Part shown: positions 13,801 through 25,560 of the stretch, one piece after another
Layout: each line of letters opens with the position of its first letter
Numbering within the stretch: position 1 is the stretch's first letter
DNA from: Pyxicephalus adspersus
Lineage: Eukaryota; Chordata; Amphibia; Anura; Pyxicephalidae
Direction of reading: 5' to 3'
Assembly (NCBI RefSeq): GCF_032062135.1
Contig: NC_092861.1
Coordinates: 120,343,745 to 120,407,744, forward strand
Length of the DNA stretch: 64,000 bases
Notes under the pieces: model-generated
The model's database searches: none
Told to the model about the DNA's origin: nothing
What the model saw: only the letters and a program-made list of their open reading frames with translations
Position numbers and translations under genes: made by a program

Positions 13801-13842
13801 CATTTAAATGGTAAAAAACGCCATTTAAATGGTAAAAAACGA
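13801..13842. repeat. Two perfect 21-base tandem copies
   Basis: CATTTAAATGGTAAAAAACGC occurs twice in a row. Each copy starts with the palindrome CATTTAAATG. Confidence 0.85.
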
Positions 13843-13980
13843 TGTTTTCATTTTACATCTATTAATGATAAGTAATGTATAGGTATAATATTTAAATGTA
13901 TTTATTACAGCTCACAGAGATCACGAAATTCCCTTGACAATGTTTTGTGCTGTTTTATATCCGAATGAAAGCAAAGAAAT

Positions 13981-14112
13981 GGGCCTGATTTATTTAAGCT
14001 CTCCAAGACTGCAGAAGAAAAACTATCATCACCCAGGTTTGCTTGATCCCCCCGGTTCTCCCATAATAGTCTATCTTCTCCAGACTTGAAAATTTTCAAA
14101 TAAAGTTTAAGC
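13981..14112. mobile_element. Palindromic MITE family A, copy 5 (short beta subtype)
   Basis: Starts GGGCCTGATTTATTTAAGC and shows the beta arm (ACTATCATCACCCAGG / CCATAATAGTCTATCTTCTCC). The central part of the hairpin is deleted, leaving about 130 bases. Confidence 0.7.
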
Positions 14113-14213
14113 ATTATCTATAGTCATCTATGGACAGCATTTACATTCTGTACGTTCTGGATTTCTTAAATGTAATTTAATATTAAATAAAAATGTAACA
14201 AATATTTTCAGTC

Positions 14214-14308
14214 GTGGACCAGGTCAATTTCAGGTTTGCTGGATCACCCAGCTTCACTGATGAAAGTGTATCCTCTCCAGTCTTGGGAGGCTTTAATAAA
14301 TCAGGCCC
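14214..14308. mobile_element. Palindromic MITE family A, copy 6 (right half only)
   Basis: Runs from TGGACCAGGTC through the GGTTTGCTGGATCACCCAGC arm to AATAAATCAGGCCC. The left half is missing. It is about 100 bases after copy 5. Confidence 0.8.
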
Positions 14309-14422
14309 TATGTGTCTAAAAATGACATAGCCATGTAATATCTAAAGCCTATGTAAATAATTATCATCTGACACTGATCGGACTACAGCTTTTGTTACAA
14401 AGTTACAATGTTGCCCTCTGAA

Positions 14423-14456
<34 letters not shown>

Positions 14457-14515
14457 AATAAACAGGAGTTATATAGCGCCAACATATTACGCAGCGCCGT
14501 ACACTAAATAGGAGC
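14423..14515 (-). mobile_element. SINE-like element 3' tail (reverse)
   Basis: (ATT)n at 14423-14460 is followed by the complement of the GCGCTGCGTAATATGTTGGCGCTATATAA-type tail. Only the last part of the element is left. Confidence 0.7.
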
Positions 14516-15849
14516 ACTGGAAAAGAGAATAGGGAAATGCAAACTACTGCTAGCAGACAGATGACAAATCTTCAACCTAGGCTACCTTAAATAGATGACT
14601 ATAGCTAAAAACTGATTTGCAATAATAAGGTTTTCTACATTGTTACAATGATTTTGTACCATGTGGCTATCAGGGGATTTGACATGCAGACTTTTACATT
14701 TACTGAAAGTTACACTTTATTACCTTGTCATTATTTTGTGGTACAGCTTTAGACATGGGAAGAATTTGTGTCTCATTGTGATGGTAAATGTTTAGCCTGC
14801 GCATATGTTCTCATGTCATAGCAAAGTACTAATCTAATCTAGTAATAAGTGTAGTTAGCTTAGGGCCAACATCAATGGGCTGCAGAACCACTTATCCTCC
14901 TAAACAAGTCTATGATCATGCAAAAGCAGCTATGAAAGGTCAATTGCACCTGCAATGAATTCTGAACAATCTCAAAGGCACCTCTAAACTGATGTCAGAT
15001 CATGCGGCATTTGTCTGTTGAAGCCCTTAGACACCTGAAAGTTCTCTACAAGTATTAGTCACTAAGGTAACAGTGGAGCTTAGACAGCTAAATGTGAGTT
15101 TTAGAGATGATATACACTGCAGAATAAATGCAGGTTTTGCTTCAGACTCAAGCAGTGTTTGCAATTAACAGACTGTATATTGGGTAACAATGGACAGTTT
15201 CCCAGCTTATTATATTATTATTGCATATAAATATATGTATCACCAACATTACCATATGAACTCTGTAGTCCATGAATGATTATAGGATGTAGCGGTTATA
15301 GGGTGTACACTAAAACTAGATACCAAATTAATTCTGCTTTTGTAACTTGCCATATGCCATGAAACAGGGAGTGTAAGCAAGTAAATCAGAAAATTACATT
15401 ATAATGACTAATCAGAGAGCCACTCTTGTTCTTTTCCATGACCTAACAATAATCAGCTTCAATATAAAAAATATATATCTATTGTTACACTTAATACATT
15501 TTTAAATGTGTGTTACATTTCTATAATAAAACTAACAAAATATAAATATAGTTATGTGTACAGGGAGCAGTCTATAGTTTATTTAGGGGTTAACAAACTT
15601 TTTCATTTAAGTGGAATGAAATTATTGCCAAATTTTCCTCAGTCCCATACAAAGACAACTATCAATTTTGTAAAGCAGTAGGGTGAAAAGCATACTGGTA
15701 CTAAATAAATATTATTGTAAACAGAACAGATTTCTAAGCAGCATCCCAATAGTTAGAAAAGAACTGGAATTCTTGTTTGCATTGCAAGAAGAATGTTGTG
15801 TGGCCACTCTGTGCTAACAATCAGAAATGCTTAAAGGAGCATTTACCTC

Positions 15850-16095
15850 TGAACCCTTCATCCACCAATTGTCTACGCACCCATTGACCACAACTGCTTG
15901 TCTGTGAACCCTTTTTTTGCCAATGCACCTCACTGTGCCACTGCTTACTTCTGTACCACATTTACACCACTGCACCCCTATTCCACCACTGGTAACTCCT
16001 TTTGCTCACCATGTTTATAACACTGTACCCTATTTTACCAGTGATAAACCCTTTACACCATAACACCCCTCTTCCACCACTGCTAATCTATGCTC
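15850..16095. repeat. Degenerate CCACTG-rich tandem repeat
   Basis: CCACTGCTTACTTC, CCACTGGTAACTCC, CCAGTGATAAACCC and CCACTGCTAATC recur at 15938, 15986, 16038 and 16077 with ACACCACTGCACCCC-type blocks between. The spacing is 39-52 bases. Confidence 0.6.
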
Positions 16096-16451
16096 TTTTT
16101 AAGTGTCTCATATTTTGACATCCATAGCTTTCAAATTCAAACATTTGACATACATATAGGAAATTGAAGGTATTTCCATCCAAAGGTAATATGTTATAAA
16201 ATTTATTTTTTGTACAATTATAAATTTATTTAATTACATTGCACAGCAAGCACCAATGTGCATGAAGCCAAAAAAGACACTTAGAAGTTCAATTAGGTAA
16301 CTTCAGAGAACTATTAAAGCTGATAGTTGAATGTTTTCTATGGATTACTATTCATCACTGCTCATTGCACCATAATATGTTTTCCTTTACTATAACTATA
16401 CTTTCCACTTATTGAATTGATCCCCGTACTTATTTGTTACAAAACTTTATA

Positions 16452-16506
16452 CCTTGTGGTCCACAAGTCCCCTGAGGAAGCCATTTTAGGCGAAACGTGT
16501 CGGGGC
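16452..16506. other. Double stem-loop with CCTGAGGAAGCC...GGCGAAACGTG motif
   Basis: CTTGTGG-T-CCACAAG is a perfect 7-bp palindrome. It is followed by CCCC...GGGG enclosing GCC-ATTTTA-GGC. Motifs of the CTGAGGAAGCC...CGAAACG type recur in amphibian and fish repeats, as far as I recall. The element class is not identified. Confidence 0.4.
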
Positions 16507-18557
16507 ACATAAATCAAGCTTACAAGTGTATAGTTTTTAATAGTCAGGGATTTCATGCGTCTGGAACACTAATAGATTGCCCTTACAGCTTTGCAGAGGG
16601 GATGGGACTCTTGGAATTTGTTTTATACTATGATATGCAAACACATTGAATGTGTGTTATATGTTTGTTATTATAACTTACTATACAATACAATCTACAC
16701 AATTTGCCTACAAACCCCAGTTTTTTCTTGTATTTATTCTTTACTAATATAAGCCTTTAAACTTTAATAAACTGCAACATTCAAAAACATAGCATAGCAC
16801 TTAGCATGTGACTTCTTAAATCCTGCCCATATTTAGAGGGCTTTCCTCCAGTTATACTACGGGTGCTACATAGGAAAAGCAGTCTTCATTCTAATATAGA
16901 AACCTATTTGGTCAAGCCTATCCTTGGCTTTAAAATCATTCTGCTTTCTTAGGTTACTCAATGGCTTCCCGTATCTATTTGAGGACTCCAGTGTTAAAAA
17001 TCTGTGGAAGCCCTAGGTTTGTTAACCCCAACCTCTCCACGCATGGACAGCTAATTATTTTGCTGCAAGTGGAATCTCAATCTTCCTAATGCCATATTCT
17101 CAATGTAATATGTCTCTTTAAAAATGTGGGAAAAATGAAAGAACAGTATGTGTCCCTAAGAGATTTTTGAAGGTGGAGTGTTCTTCAGTCATTTACTACC
17201 TTTCTACATTTCCACAATAAATGTATTGGTAAAAGCAAAATAAATGAGCATTCAAGTTATTGTATATTAGTATACATATAAAGAACAGCATTGGTATAAA
17301 AAAGACCTAGCTGACCACAGATTGTATGAGCAATAGGGAAAGACAAGTGCCTGTCCTTAAAAGAAACAAACCTGCTGTGAATCAGCAAACTAGACAATGA
17401 GCAAAGATGGAGCATGTCAGGTTCTTCCTTCTTATTCTTTCTATTACGATTGAGGAAAGAATTGGGGTGGCCACAAATAGGTTTTCAGCAACTACAAAAA
17501 TTCCCTTTTACAATAGCCAGTGTGTCCAATTAGTAAAAATAATCCATATAATCCTATAGAGTAGCCAAAATTGCCAAAACCTCAGCAGTGTTGCATCAGG
17601 CCATGAAATTGGATGGTGGGGAACAGGTTGTTTATTGGCACCATATCTCCTGTAGTCATGTTTCCAAACAATATTAGACTGATATGTAAAGAATGAGTCA
17701 GAAATAAAAAATCACATAAAAACACCAGCAAAACTCCATCCTCAAATCTTATATAATTTGAGTTTTTTTGAAAATAAAACCAGGGAACTGAAAATATTGC
17801 ACACCATGGAAATGAATTGCTTACTGATGTGAAGAGGTGTACGTTTTTGGCATTTTAATTTTCAGTTAACCGGAAATTCCTGTCAATGACATCAGTTGGC
17901 ACAGTTCATGTTTTCCTGAATTTTCATTACAGCAAAAGGAAAATTAGAAATCCCAAGAAATATTTTATTAGGTAAAGATCCCACGAGCAGTCAACAAACA
18001 AAAATGTTTCTAAAATGTTAAATATGTTGGCTATACATGCTTCTATAGTGTTCATCAACGTTATAAACAAACAAAATGCTATATAGATGTGGAAGAACAT
18101 TATTTACCTAGGTGACTATTGGAATTCATATTTTGATATCCATTCCCTTGCACATCTGCAGACATTATGCTGCTAGGCGCTGATGACAAACTATAGGGGG
18201 TGTGTAATGGATGACATATTTTATTAGCACGAGAAGCTAGCTGCATATACTTGATTAAAGCTGAACTCCAGGAAGATATAAAACTCAAGTTATTGCAGCT
18301 GTGTTTTCCTTTATACATCCTCAAATATAGGATTATGTAAGCAGTGTCTGAATTTGACTTGGTATGCAGTATCTGGACAGCGGAACTCAGGCCAAAACAG
18401 GAGCTCATAGGTCTGCTGCTTTCCTATTCACTGTCTTGTTCTTTTTTGAATGCAGGGATGACCGGTGTAGTAGATGCATGTAAATATTAGGACTGAATGG
18501 GCAAATTTACAAGAGATATTGATTTATTTAAAAAAAAATATTTAATTTTGATTAATG

Positions 18558-19007
18558 TACAGGTAGTCCCCGGGTAAGGGACATTCGACATACCGACGAC
18601 TCCTAGATATGAATGGGGCTTCCCTACTCCCTCATTTCCAGCAGGGAGGCTTGAAGGGGGTGGTTTGCATAACTTGCAGAAGAAATCTTTTGCTAAACAG
18701 TTGAGACTAAGCTCTTCTGCAACCTCTTGTAACTGTTTAATGACCAAGACAAACTCTGCAGTTGCATATCAAAGCACAGCTTGCTCCAGAAGGTAATAAA
18801 TGTCTAGGCTCCATAAAGATTTTTTTTTTTTTTTTTTGTGATTTACTCACAGTGAGGATTGCCCATGCTCCCTAATAATATGTGGAGACAAACATCTGTC
18901 CTAACTGCGTTTATTAAAATAATGTACCTGTTGTTCTTGACATACAAATTCAACTTAAGAACAAACCTACAGTCCCTATCAGGTATGTAACCCGGGGACT
19001 ATCTGTA
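18558..19007. mobile_element. Nonautonomous DNA element with CAGGTAGTCCCCGGGT terminal inverted repeats
   Basis: The left end is CAGGTAGTCCCCGGGT (18560-18575). The right end is its near-perfect complement, ACCCGGGGACTATCTG (ending 19005), with TA on each side. Homology between the arms continues inward (ACATTCGACATACC against TTGACATACAAATTC). The interior has a T17 run at about 18822. No transposase is present. Confidence 0.82.
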
Positions 19008-19312
19008 TTTTACTTTTTGCCTGGTGTTGCGGTACTGTCAGCATGGGTGTGTATTCTCTTCTAGAGGTCTGGCCAGTTTTTATCAATCAAGGAACATACT
19101 ACTTGATGAAAAATTTGATTCATATAAAATTCATATTTGAATAGATTCTGACTCCAAAAGCAACATTTTTCTATTGCTTTCTTACATTTTTATTTCACAG
19201 CATTTGCTGCTTCTTTTGCTTTAGTTTGGCTATTTTAATTAGGATAATAGTGAATAGGGGTGAAAATCAATGCAATGTTATCATTACTATTATTGATAGC
19301 TGCATTGTTAAC

Positions 19313-19347
<35 letters not shown>

Positions 19348-19360
19348 GTATGTATATATG
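19313..19360. repeat. (TA)n / TATG simple repeat
   Basis: Alternating TA interrupted by TTTA and ending in TATGTATG. Confidence 0.9.
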
Positions 19361-20726
19361 GAATTCACATGGAAAAACCATTGTCTTGGTGTAGCCAGAA
19401 CAAAAATATAAGAAAAAACCTGGGCACTTACAGGTCATAACAAAGAGAATGCATGCTAGCTCTTTATTTTACCACTGAGGTTTTGTTAGTAAAGTCCACC
19501 TTTCCCCAGGATCTACTGAAACATCATAGGAAAGGGCTACAATACATGTTTCTCCATGTCAAGAGCTGTGAGTTCCTGGATAGTTTTCTACAGATATAGA
19601 CTACTAAGAATATCAGGGATTACTAAGCAGTTTTTACATCAGAATTTATTTGCATTAATACTAATTAACATACAGTACATTAGGTGAGCTACTTTTAGCC
19701 ACATCACTTGTCCCAGTAGTATGTACCTAATAAAAATCCTAATATGCCTAACTATGTGAATGAGGTGCTTAAACATATTATACATTTTGTCATTCACTTA
19801 CATTTATAAATAATGAAACCCTTAGTATATAAAGTACTTTAATCATGTTATAATAATGTAAAAAAAAATGAAAGGTGAGAGAGTTATAATGATTCCACAC
19901 TGCAGCTTAAAGCACTCTTTTGTTTTTTTCCTTCAAGTACTTTCACTGCACTGTAATCCTAGATCATTTCAAACTGTGGATTATAAAATTATATTGCTTA
20001 AGAAACTTTTCAAACTTTTCCATTTGTAAGTGCACAGAATCAGTCAGTCGGCCGTAATTCTTTCCCAGAGCTCATATAAAAAAGGTCATTGGCTTGATAG
20101 AAAGGAATAAAGAACGAGTAACAAAGTAGAGCAGAGTGAAAAGTGAAGCTGGACAGAACTAGAAAGATCTGAAAAACTAAATGAGCTGTGCTCCTGCACT
20201 ATATTATTTAACTGTAACTAGCTTGTTTAAGACTATAATATTGCTAGATGGTGTTAAATCTAAGCTAGGTGTTTGTGTGAAGTTGTTGGAAACTAGAGAA
20301 TGCAAAGATATGTTTTCTAAAGGTTCTTTGTTCTTGAAATGGGTTACCACCCAGCTATTGAATTAAGTGGTAACCTCCCAATATTTTGTAAAGAGCCCAA
20401 TTTCCTCCCCGACATAGAAAAATGTCGCCCAGTGCAGGAATCACGCCATATGTGCATGGGTTATGTGACCTTGACATTGAAATTACAGAAGAGGCCAAAT
20501 CTCACCTCCCTGTTGTTGTTTAGGCACTCACAGAAGCTTCAATCCATCATTTTAAAGCAAGCAAACTGCAATTAGAAGAATAAAAGATTAGTAGATGGAA
20601 ACTCTAACTGAATGATATTTACTTTACTAAATAACAGCATATCACAAACAGTTATTATTTGTAAAATCAAATACTTTTTATATTCTTTACTGCAACTCAA
20701 TGCAGCTGATCTCCTGCAGACACTTC
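19361..20726. other. No gene seen
   Basis: Noncoding. CATATAAAAAAGG near 20073-20085, preceded by GTCGGCCGTAATTC, could pass for a TATA box followed by purine-rich sequence, but no donor or homology supports a promoter. Confidence 0.6.
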
Positions 20727-21042
20727 AGCTACATACACACGTCAAATTTTTCTCGTCCGATAATCAGCTCAGGGCAGATATCGGGCAAGAATCTGGCATG
20801 TGTACAGCCTTCGTCGTTCATCATCCCTGGATCCGTCCTAGCGGATCCAGGGACGATGAACGACGAGCGATCCTAATGCAAGGGAAGGGGGAGAGCGCAC
20901 AGCGGGGGGCCACTACCTTGCTCTGCCCCTTCCCTCTCCATAGAGCAGAACGGTGCTGTATGTACAACACTCGTTCATGCATCGTGCAGTTCTTATCGTT
21001 GGAAAGGATCATAAAAGATTGCACATGTGTATGCAGCTTTTA
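20727..21042 (+). mobile_element. MITE family B, copy 2
   Basis: Terminal inverted repeats AGCTACATACACACGTC and CACATGTGTATGCAGCT. The middle carries GATCCGTCCTAGCGGATC, a local palindrome. Short frames on both strands cross it but are by-products of its GC content. Confidence 0.85.
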
Positions 21043-21252
21043 GGTCTTATTTAATAAAGCTCTCTAAGGCTGGAGAGGATACACTTTCATCAGTGAAGCT
21101 GGGTGATCCAGCAATCCTGGAATAGATTTCTTCATTAGCTAGTAAATGTTTTGAAACCTGGACCAGATCCATTCCAGGTTTGCTGGATCACCCAGCCTCA
21201 CTGATAAAAATGTATCCTCCCCAGCCTTGGAAAGCTTTAATAATTCCGGCCT
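21043..21252. mobile_element. Palindromic MITE family A, copy 7, abutting family B
   Basis: Begins GGTCTTATTTAATAAAGCTC directly after the end of a family B element (no spacer) and ends TAATTCCGGCC. Both arms are intact. Confidence 0.85.
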
Positions 21253-21411
21253 TACCTGTCCATATTCACTCCACTGATGGTTGCATGGTATTTCTCAGGA
21301 AAAGCATCCTGATAGTGACAACATTGGGCCATGCCTGTGTGATATATGTTACAACCACTTTTTGTAGTTTCCATCTTAGGCCGGTTTAACAAAGTTGTGG
21401 CACAACTATGA

Positions 21412-21555
21412 GCTCTATTTATAAAACAGGGAATCTGACATTCCCCCAAACTTGATGCCCTAGTGGGAATCAATTACTGCAATTGAAACCTCTAAGATTC
21501 TCATGAAGAAATGTTTGAGGGAATCTCAGACATCTTGTTTTATAAATAGAGTTTT
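21412..21555. mobile_element. Palindromic MITE family C, copy 1
   Basis: The left end CTCTATTTATAAAACAGGG and right end TTGTTTTATAAATAGAG are complementary. The arms continue inward through GGAATCTGACATTCCC / GAGGGAATCTCAGAC. About 144 bases. Confidence 0.8.
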
Positions 21556-22267
21556 AAGACGGTTTTCAATCACTAACATTATGCGGTTGAAGACAAACCT
21601 TCATGCCAGGATCCTTAGGTATCATTTTAATGAAAGCTACGCATAAAAAATGCAGCAAATGGCATATAAAATAATATTAACACGTGAAAGCTTTTGTGCG
21701 ATTTTAGTGTTGGGGATTAAATATATAAATACATTAATATATAATACATTTTACAGTGCAGAGGCTATATTAAATCCTGGAGTTATGGAAAATAAATTGA
21801 GCATATGCATGTAGTAGACAGTGCTAAGAAATTCCCTGTAATATTTTTTTTAAAATATATTCTGACAGAAGGCCAAACAGAAACAGCAGAATTAAAAACA
21901 GTCTAATGGTGTAATGACAGAACAATTTAAAGCATCCAAACTGGCTCATTGAAATCCCAAAGACTTTTGTTTAAAGATCTCCAGACAGAGGAAACGGTTA
22001 CAGTTTATATTTTATACTGCAAAAAACAATTTGTCCTTTGTTTAGAATTTGTATTATTGTTAATTATTGAGAGAAGCAATATGAAGCAATATGAAATATG
22101 GATCATAGTAGCAGAAATATGGATTATTGTTTTTAAAAAAGTAGTCATTCGATTCGGTATATTTACTTTCTGTTTCTTCCATTTTTAGGATTAAAAGTGA
22201 AATATTTTATGTTTCTTTTATAAACAGTACTGCTTAAAAAATCACATACATACTTACATAAACATTT

Positions 22268-23332
22268 ACTGGCCACTTTATTAGGTACATCTTTCTAGTC
22301 TCATGTTGGACCCCTTTTTGTCTTCACAACTGCCAAATTAAATGAAGTATATAATCAATAGAGTGCTGGAAAAATTCCTCATGATTTGTGGTCCATAGTG
22401 ACATAACATCACCCAGCTGGTTCAGATTTTTTGGTGCACATCTATGATTCAAATCTCCTGTTCTTCCACATGTTGCAGTGAGATCTGGTGACTGCAGAGG
22501 CCATATAATGCAGTGGTCTCGTTATCATGTTCAAGAAACCAGTTTCAGATTTTAGCTTTGTGATATGCTGCATTAATCTGCTGGAGGTTGTCATTGAAAG
22601 ATTTTTACACTGTGAACATTAAGGGATGGCCAGCAACAATATTAAGATTAAACCAGGGTCATTTGGTTTTATGGGGCCCAGAGTGTGCCAAGAAAGTATC
22701 CCCCATGCAATTATAGCACCAACAACAGCCTGAACCTTTGACGCAAGGCAGGATGGATCCATGCTTTCATGAAATTGAGACCAAATTCTGACCCTACTAC
22801 GTAAATGTTGCAGAAGAATTTGAGACTTATTGGAGCAGGCAACGTTTTTCCAATCTTTACTGGTCCAGTTTTGGTGAGTTTATTTGTAGAGTTGTATCCT
22901 TGTGTCTGTTCCTAGCTGACAGGAGTGACACTTGGTGTGGTGTCCTTCTGCTGTAGATTCAATAATGAGTGGTTATTTGAGTTACTGTTGCTGTTCTATT
23001 AACTCAAACCAGTCTGGCCCATCTCCACTAACCTTGGACATCAACAAGGCATTTCTGCCCAGAAAACGACCACTTACTGAATATTTTCCTTGATGCAAAC
23101 TATTATCTATAAACCCTAGAGATGGCTGTGTGTGAAAATCTCTGAATTACTAAGACTACCAACATCCACGCCACGTTCAAACCTAAATTACATTTCTTCC
23201 CCAATCTGATGCTGAGTTTGAACTTCAGAAGCCCATCTTGACCATATCTACATGCCCTAATGCCACGTGATTGGCTGATTGAATATTTGCGTTAACAAGT
23301 TAATAAAAAGATGTACCTAATACAGTGTCAGG
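22268..23332 (-). pseudogene. Degraded Tc1/mariner DNA transposon
   Basis: Terminal inverted repeats are CTGGCCACTTTATTAGGTAC at 22269 and the complementary TGTACCTAATACAGTGTCAG ending at 23331, with TA at the left edge. The interior resembles, on the minus strand, the widespread Tc1-like element whose transposase region includes AGATTGGAAAAACGTTGCCTG and GCATGGATCCATCCTGCCTTG. At about 1065 bases it is shorter than intact relatives and has no usable frame. It is an inactive fossil. Confidence 0.88.
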
Positions 23333-24760
23333 TGACTTTACGTCATTACACGTCCAACATAACCCAGGACAGTTCATTGGACAAAATCTGATGTTTACTT
23401 TGCTTGTCCTTTAACATGGGATAGTCTTTTCTAGTACCATGAGTTTTATATTCAGGAAAGTAGCATAAACCTTTCACAGTCAAGCCATCAATCATTCAAA
23501 AGTTTAATGTTTTAGTTATAGGCAGTTATAAACATGGGTATATACTTATACATATCTTAATAAAGGGAGAGAATATAAGAAAGTAATAATGGAAAAACAT
23601 CTTTGAAATCTTCTAAACAATACTGAAAAAATAGTCCTAAAGTACATCTCCATGGCTTAGAATGGACCTCTCCATGCGTGTTGTGTAAATTTAGACCTTG
23701 TCCAAGGTTTGTGGATTTTCAGTACACAGTTAGAGTTGCCCATAATATACGGGGGACTTTGTATGAAGCTAGGGGCAGAAATTACATTTGCTTAGCAAAG
23801 CATTTGAAGGAGTAAAAATCTTACGGTGGATGACAAGAAGGAATCTCTGTTTGTAGGATGCATCAAACCGACGACCTTCACAAAATGACTGAAAGACTTG
23901 CTGAAATATTGGTCAAAGATTTCCAGCTAATTATTGATTTTAGTGTGCAGCATCTCCTTATTGATTTGTACTGTACAGACACACACACTACCAGGCATTC
24001 TTTTTTTCTGGCCAGGAAAACCACTGATTTATTATTACTTTTAGCTTATTATTTTGGGTTTTAATGTAGACCCTTCCTTTATGGTTCAAACCATAAAAAC
24101 CTGTGGTTTTGTGATAAATTCATTGTGAATGGACATAAAAAAAGCACACAAAGATGCTGAAAGTTATTTGTTACTCATTTGATCAGTTCAACTTATCTTA
24201 GCACCCTAAACCTGGCCATAGATCTCAGACTTGTTTTTAGGAGCCGGTGAGCTGTGTCTTTAGATTAGCTCATCGCTTTGCACTTTCTCTGGAGATAAAC
24301 AATTTTCTAAAGCAGGCATAACAATATCCATCTATCTCTATAGATCAATGGAGCTGTCATTCAAATACATTAGGGGCATGGGAACCGACATTGGCCTGCA
24401 CATGGACTTTTGAGTTTTTTACATGAATTGTTAATTGAGACTGCCTACCCCTAATATGTCTAAATTAGTGTTATATGGATCAGTGCCAGAGGATGTGCAA
24501 AACAAAAACTACAGAGCTGTGTAAAGGTATTGTAAAGCCTAACAAAAAACTTTTTTTTCTGATTCAGACCCAGTGACGTAATCACTAAACTTCTGTAATG
24601 CAGATCATAGACTGATGGAGAGGATGACCAAGTGCTATACATAGCTTGAGAATAGGAAGTTGTGTCAACATGCACATGTGATGCTGAGTCTTCATGATGG
24701 AACGAACTGAAATCCAATGAATGGATGGGCCAGGAACAGTTTATCTAGGGTGGGAAGGTT

Positions 24761-25015
24761 TGGGTCAGTATTCTCTAAACTGTCTAACATAGAGGGACCC
24801 TTGAAACATCTTTTAGGTCTTTAGGGACTCATACTATAATTACTATAGTTTCAATTCACAGTACATTAGTGTGATGGTTAGTGGGAAGAATGTCATCCTC
24901 ACAATAAGCCAAAAAGATAATTGGTGTCAACTGAGAGCCACAAATTATTCGTTGCTCAAAGAATCCCTGGCAACCTCTGATGGAAGTGTGGTTGAGAAAC
25001 ACTGGGCTAGGTGAT
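24761..25015 (-). mobile_element. Interspersed repeat family I, copy 1
   Basis: The reverse complement reads CAGTGTTTCTCAACCAC, GTTGCCAGGGATTC, TTGTGGCTCTCAG and CATTCTTCCCACTAACCATC. It aligns along its length with the segment at 37112-37352. It resembles a repeat common in many vertebrates, but the class is not recognised. Confidence 0.65.
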
Positions 25016-25477
25016 TCTATCATACCTGTCCAGTTCACAATATGAATAGCAGAACACTTTTTCTGTATGTTATGGAAGTGAACAAGGATGAAAGAGGTTA
25101 CAAGAGGAACTGCAGCTAAAGCAGGTATTCAAAGCACCAAAAGTCTTGAATACGCGCAATGACAAGGGAGCAACGAAGTGGCTGCATTTAAAGACACAGG
25201 CTGCTAATTAGGTAAGTATAGATGCTCTTTTTTATGGGCTTGCCTTTTTTTCAAATGACCCTCTGGTGACATGTTTCCCTGTTTTAATAAAGCCTCTGGT
25301 TTATTTGGGCGGAATCAGTAGAATAGTTTATATTGACAAAGCCAATGTTTTAATTGTCTGAGAAACATCTAGGGTCTATAGATAGAAGACACTCCCCGGT
25401 GCCCAGTCAAACATGCGTACATAAGCCTGTTATATTCAATCCTGACCTATGGTAAATCTCCAGTTCAGGCATCCAGT

Positions 25478-25479
<2 letters not shown>

Positions 25480-25557
<78 letters not shown>
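25480..25557. repeat. (AT)n microsatellite, 78 bases
   Basis: Uninterrupted alternating TA for 78 bases. This is the longest simple repeat in the window. Confidence 0.98.

Positions 25558-25560
<3 letters not shown>

Larger units (their letters stand above)
14516..18557. other. No gene seen apart from repeats listed
   Basis: Intron-like sequence with the CCACTG-type array, the double stem-loop near 16.46 kb and a possible family H start at 18254. No exon-like frame was recognised. Confidence 0.65.

Noticed and set aside
20612..21043. 143-codon plus-strand frame
   Set aside because: Its second half lies in MITE B copy 2, whose GC-rich sequence lacks stops by chance. Similar frames appear in other copies.
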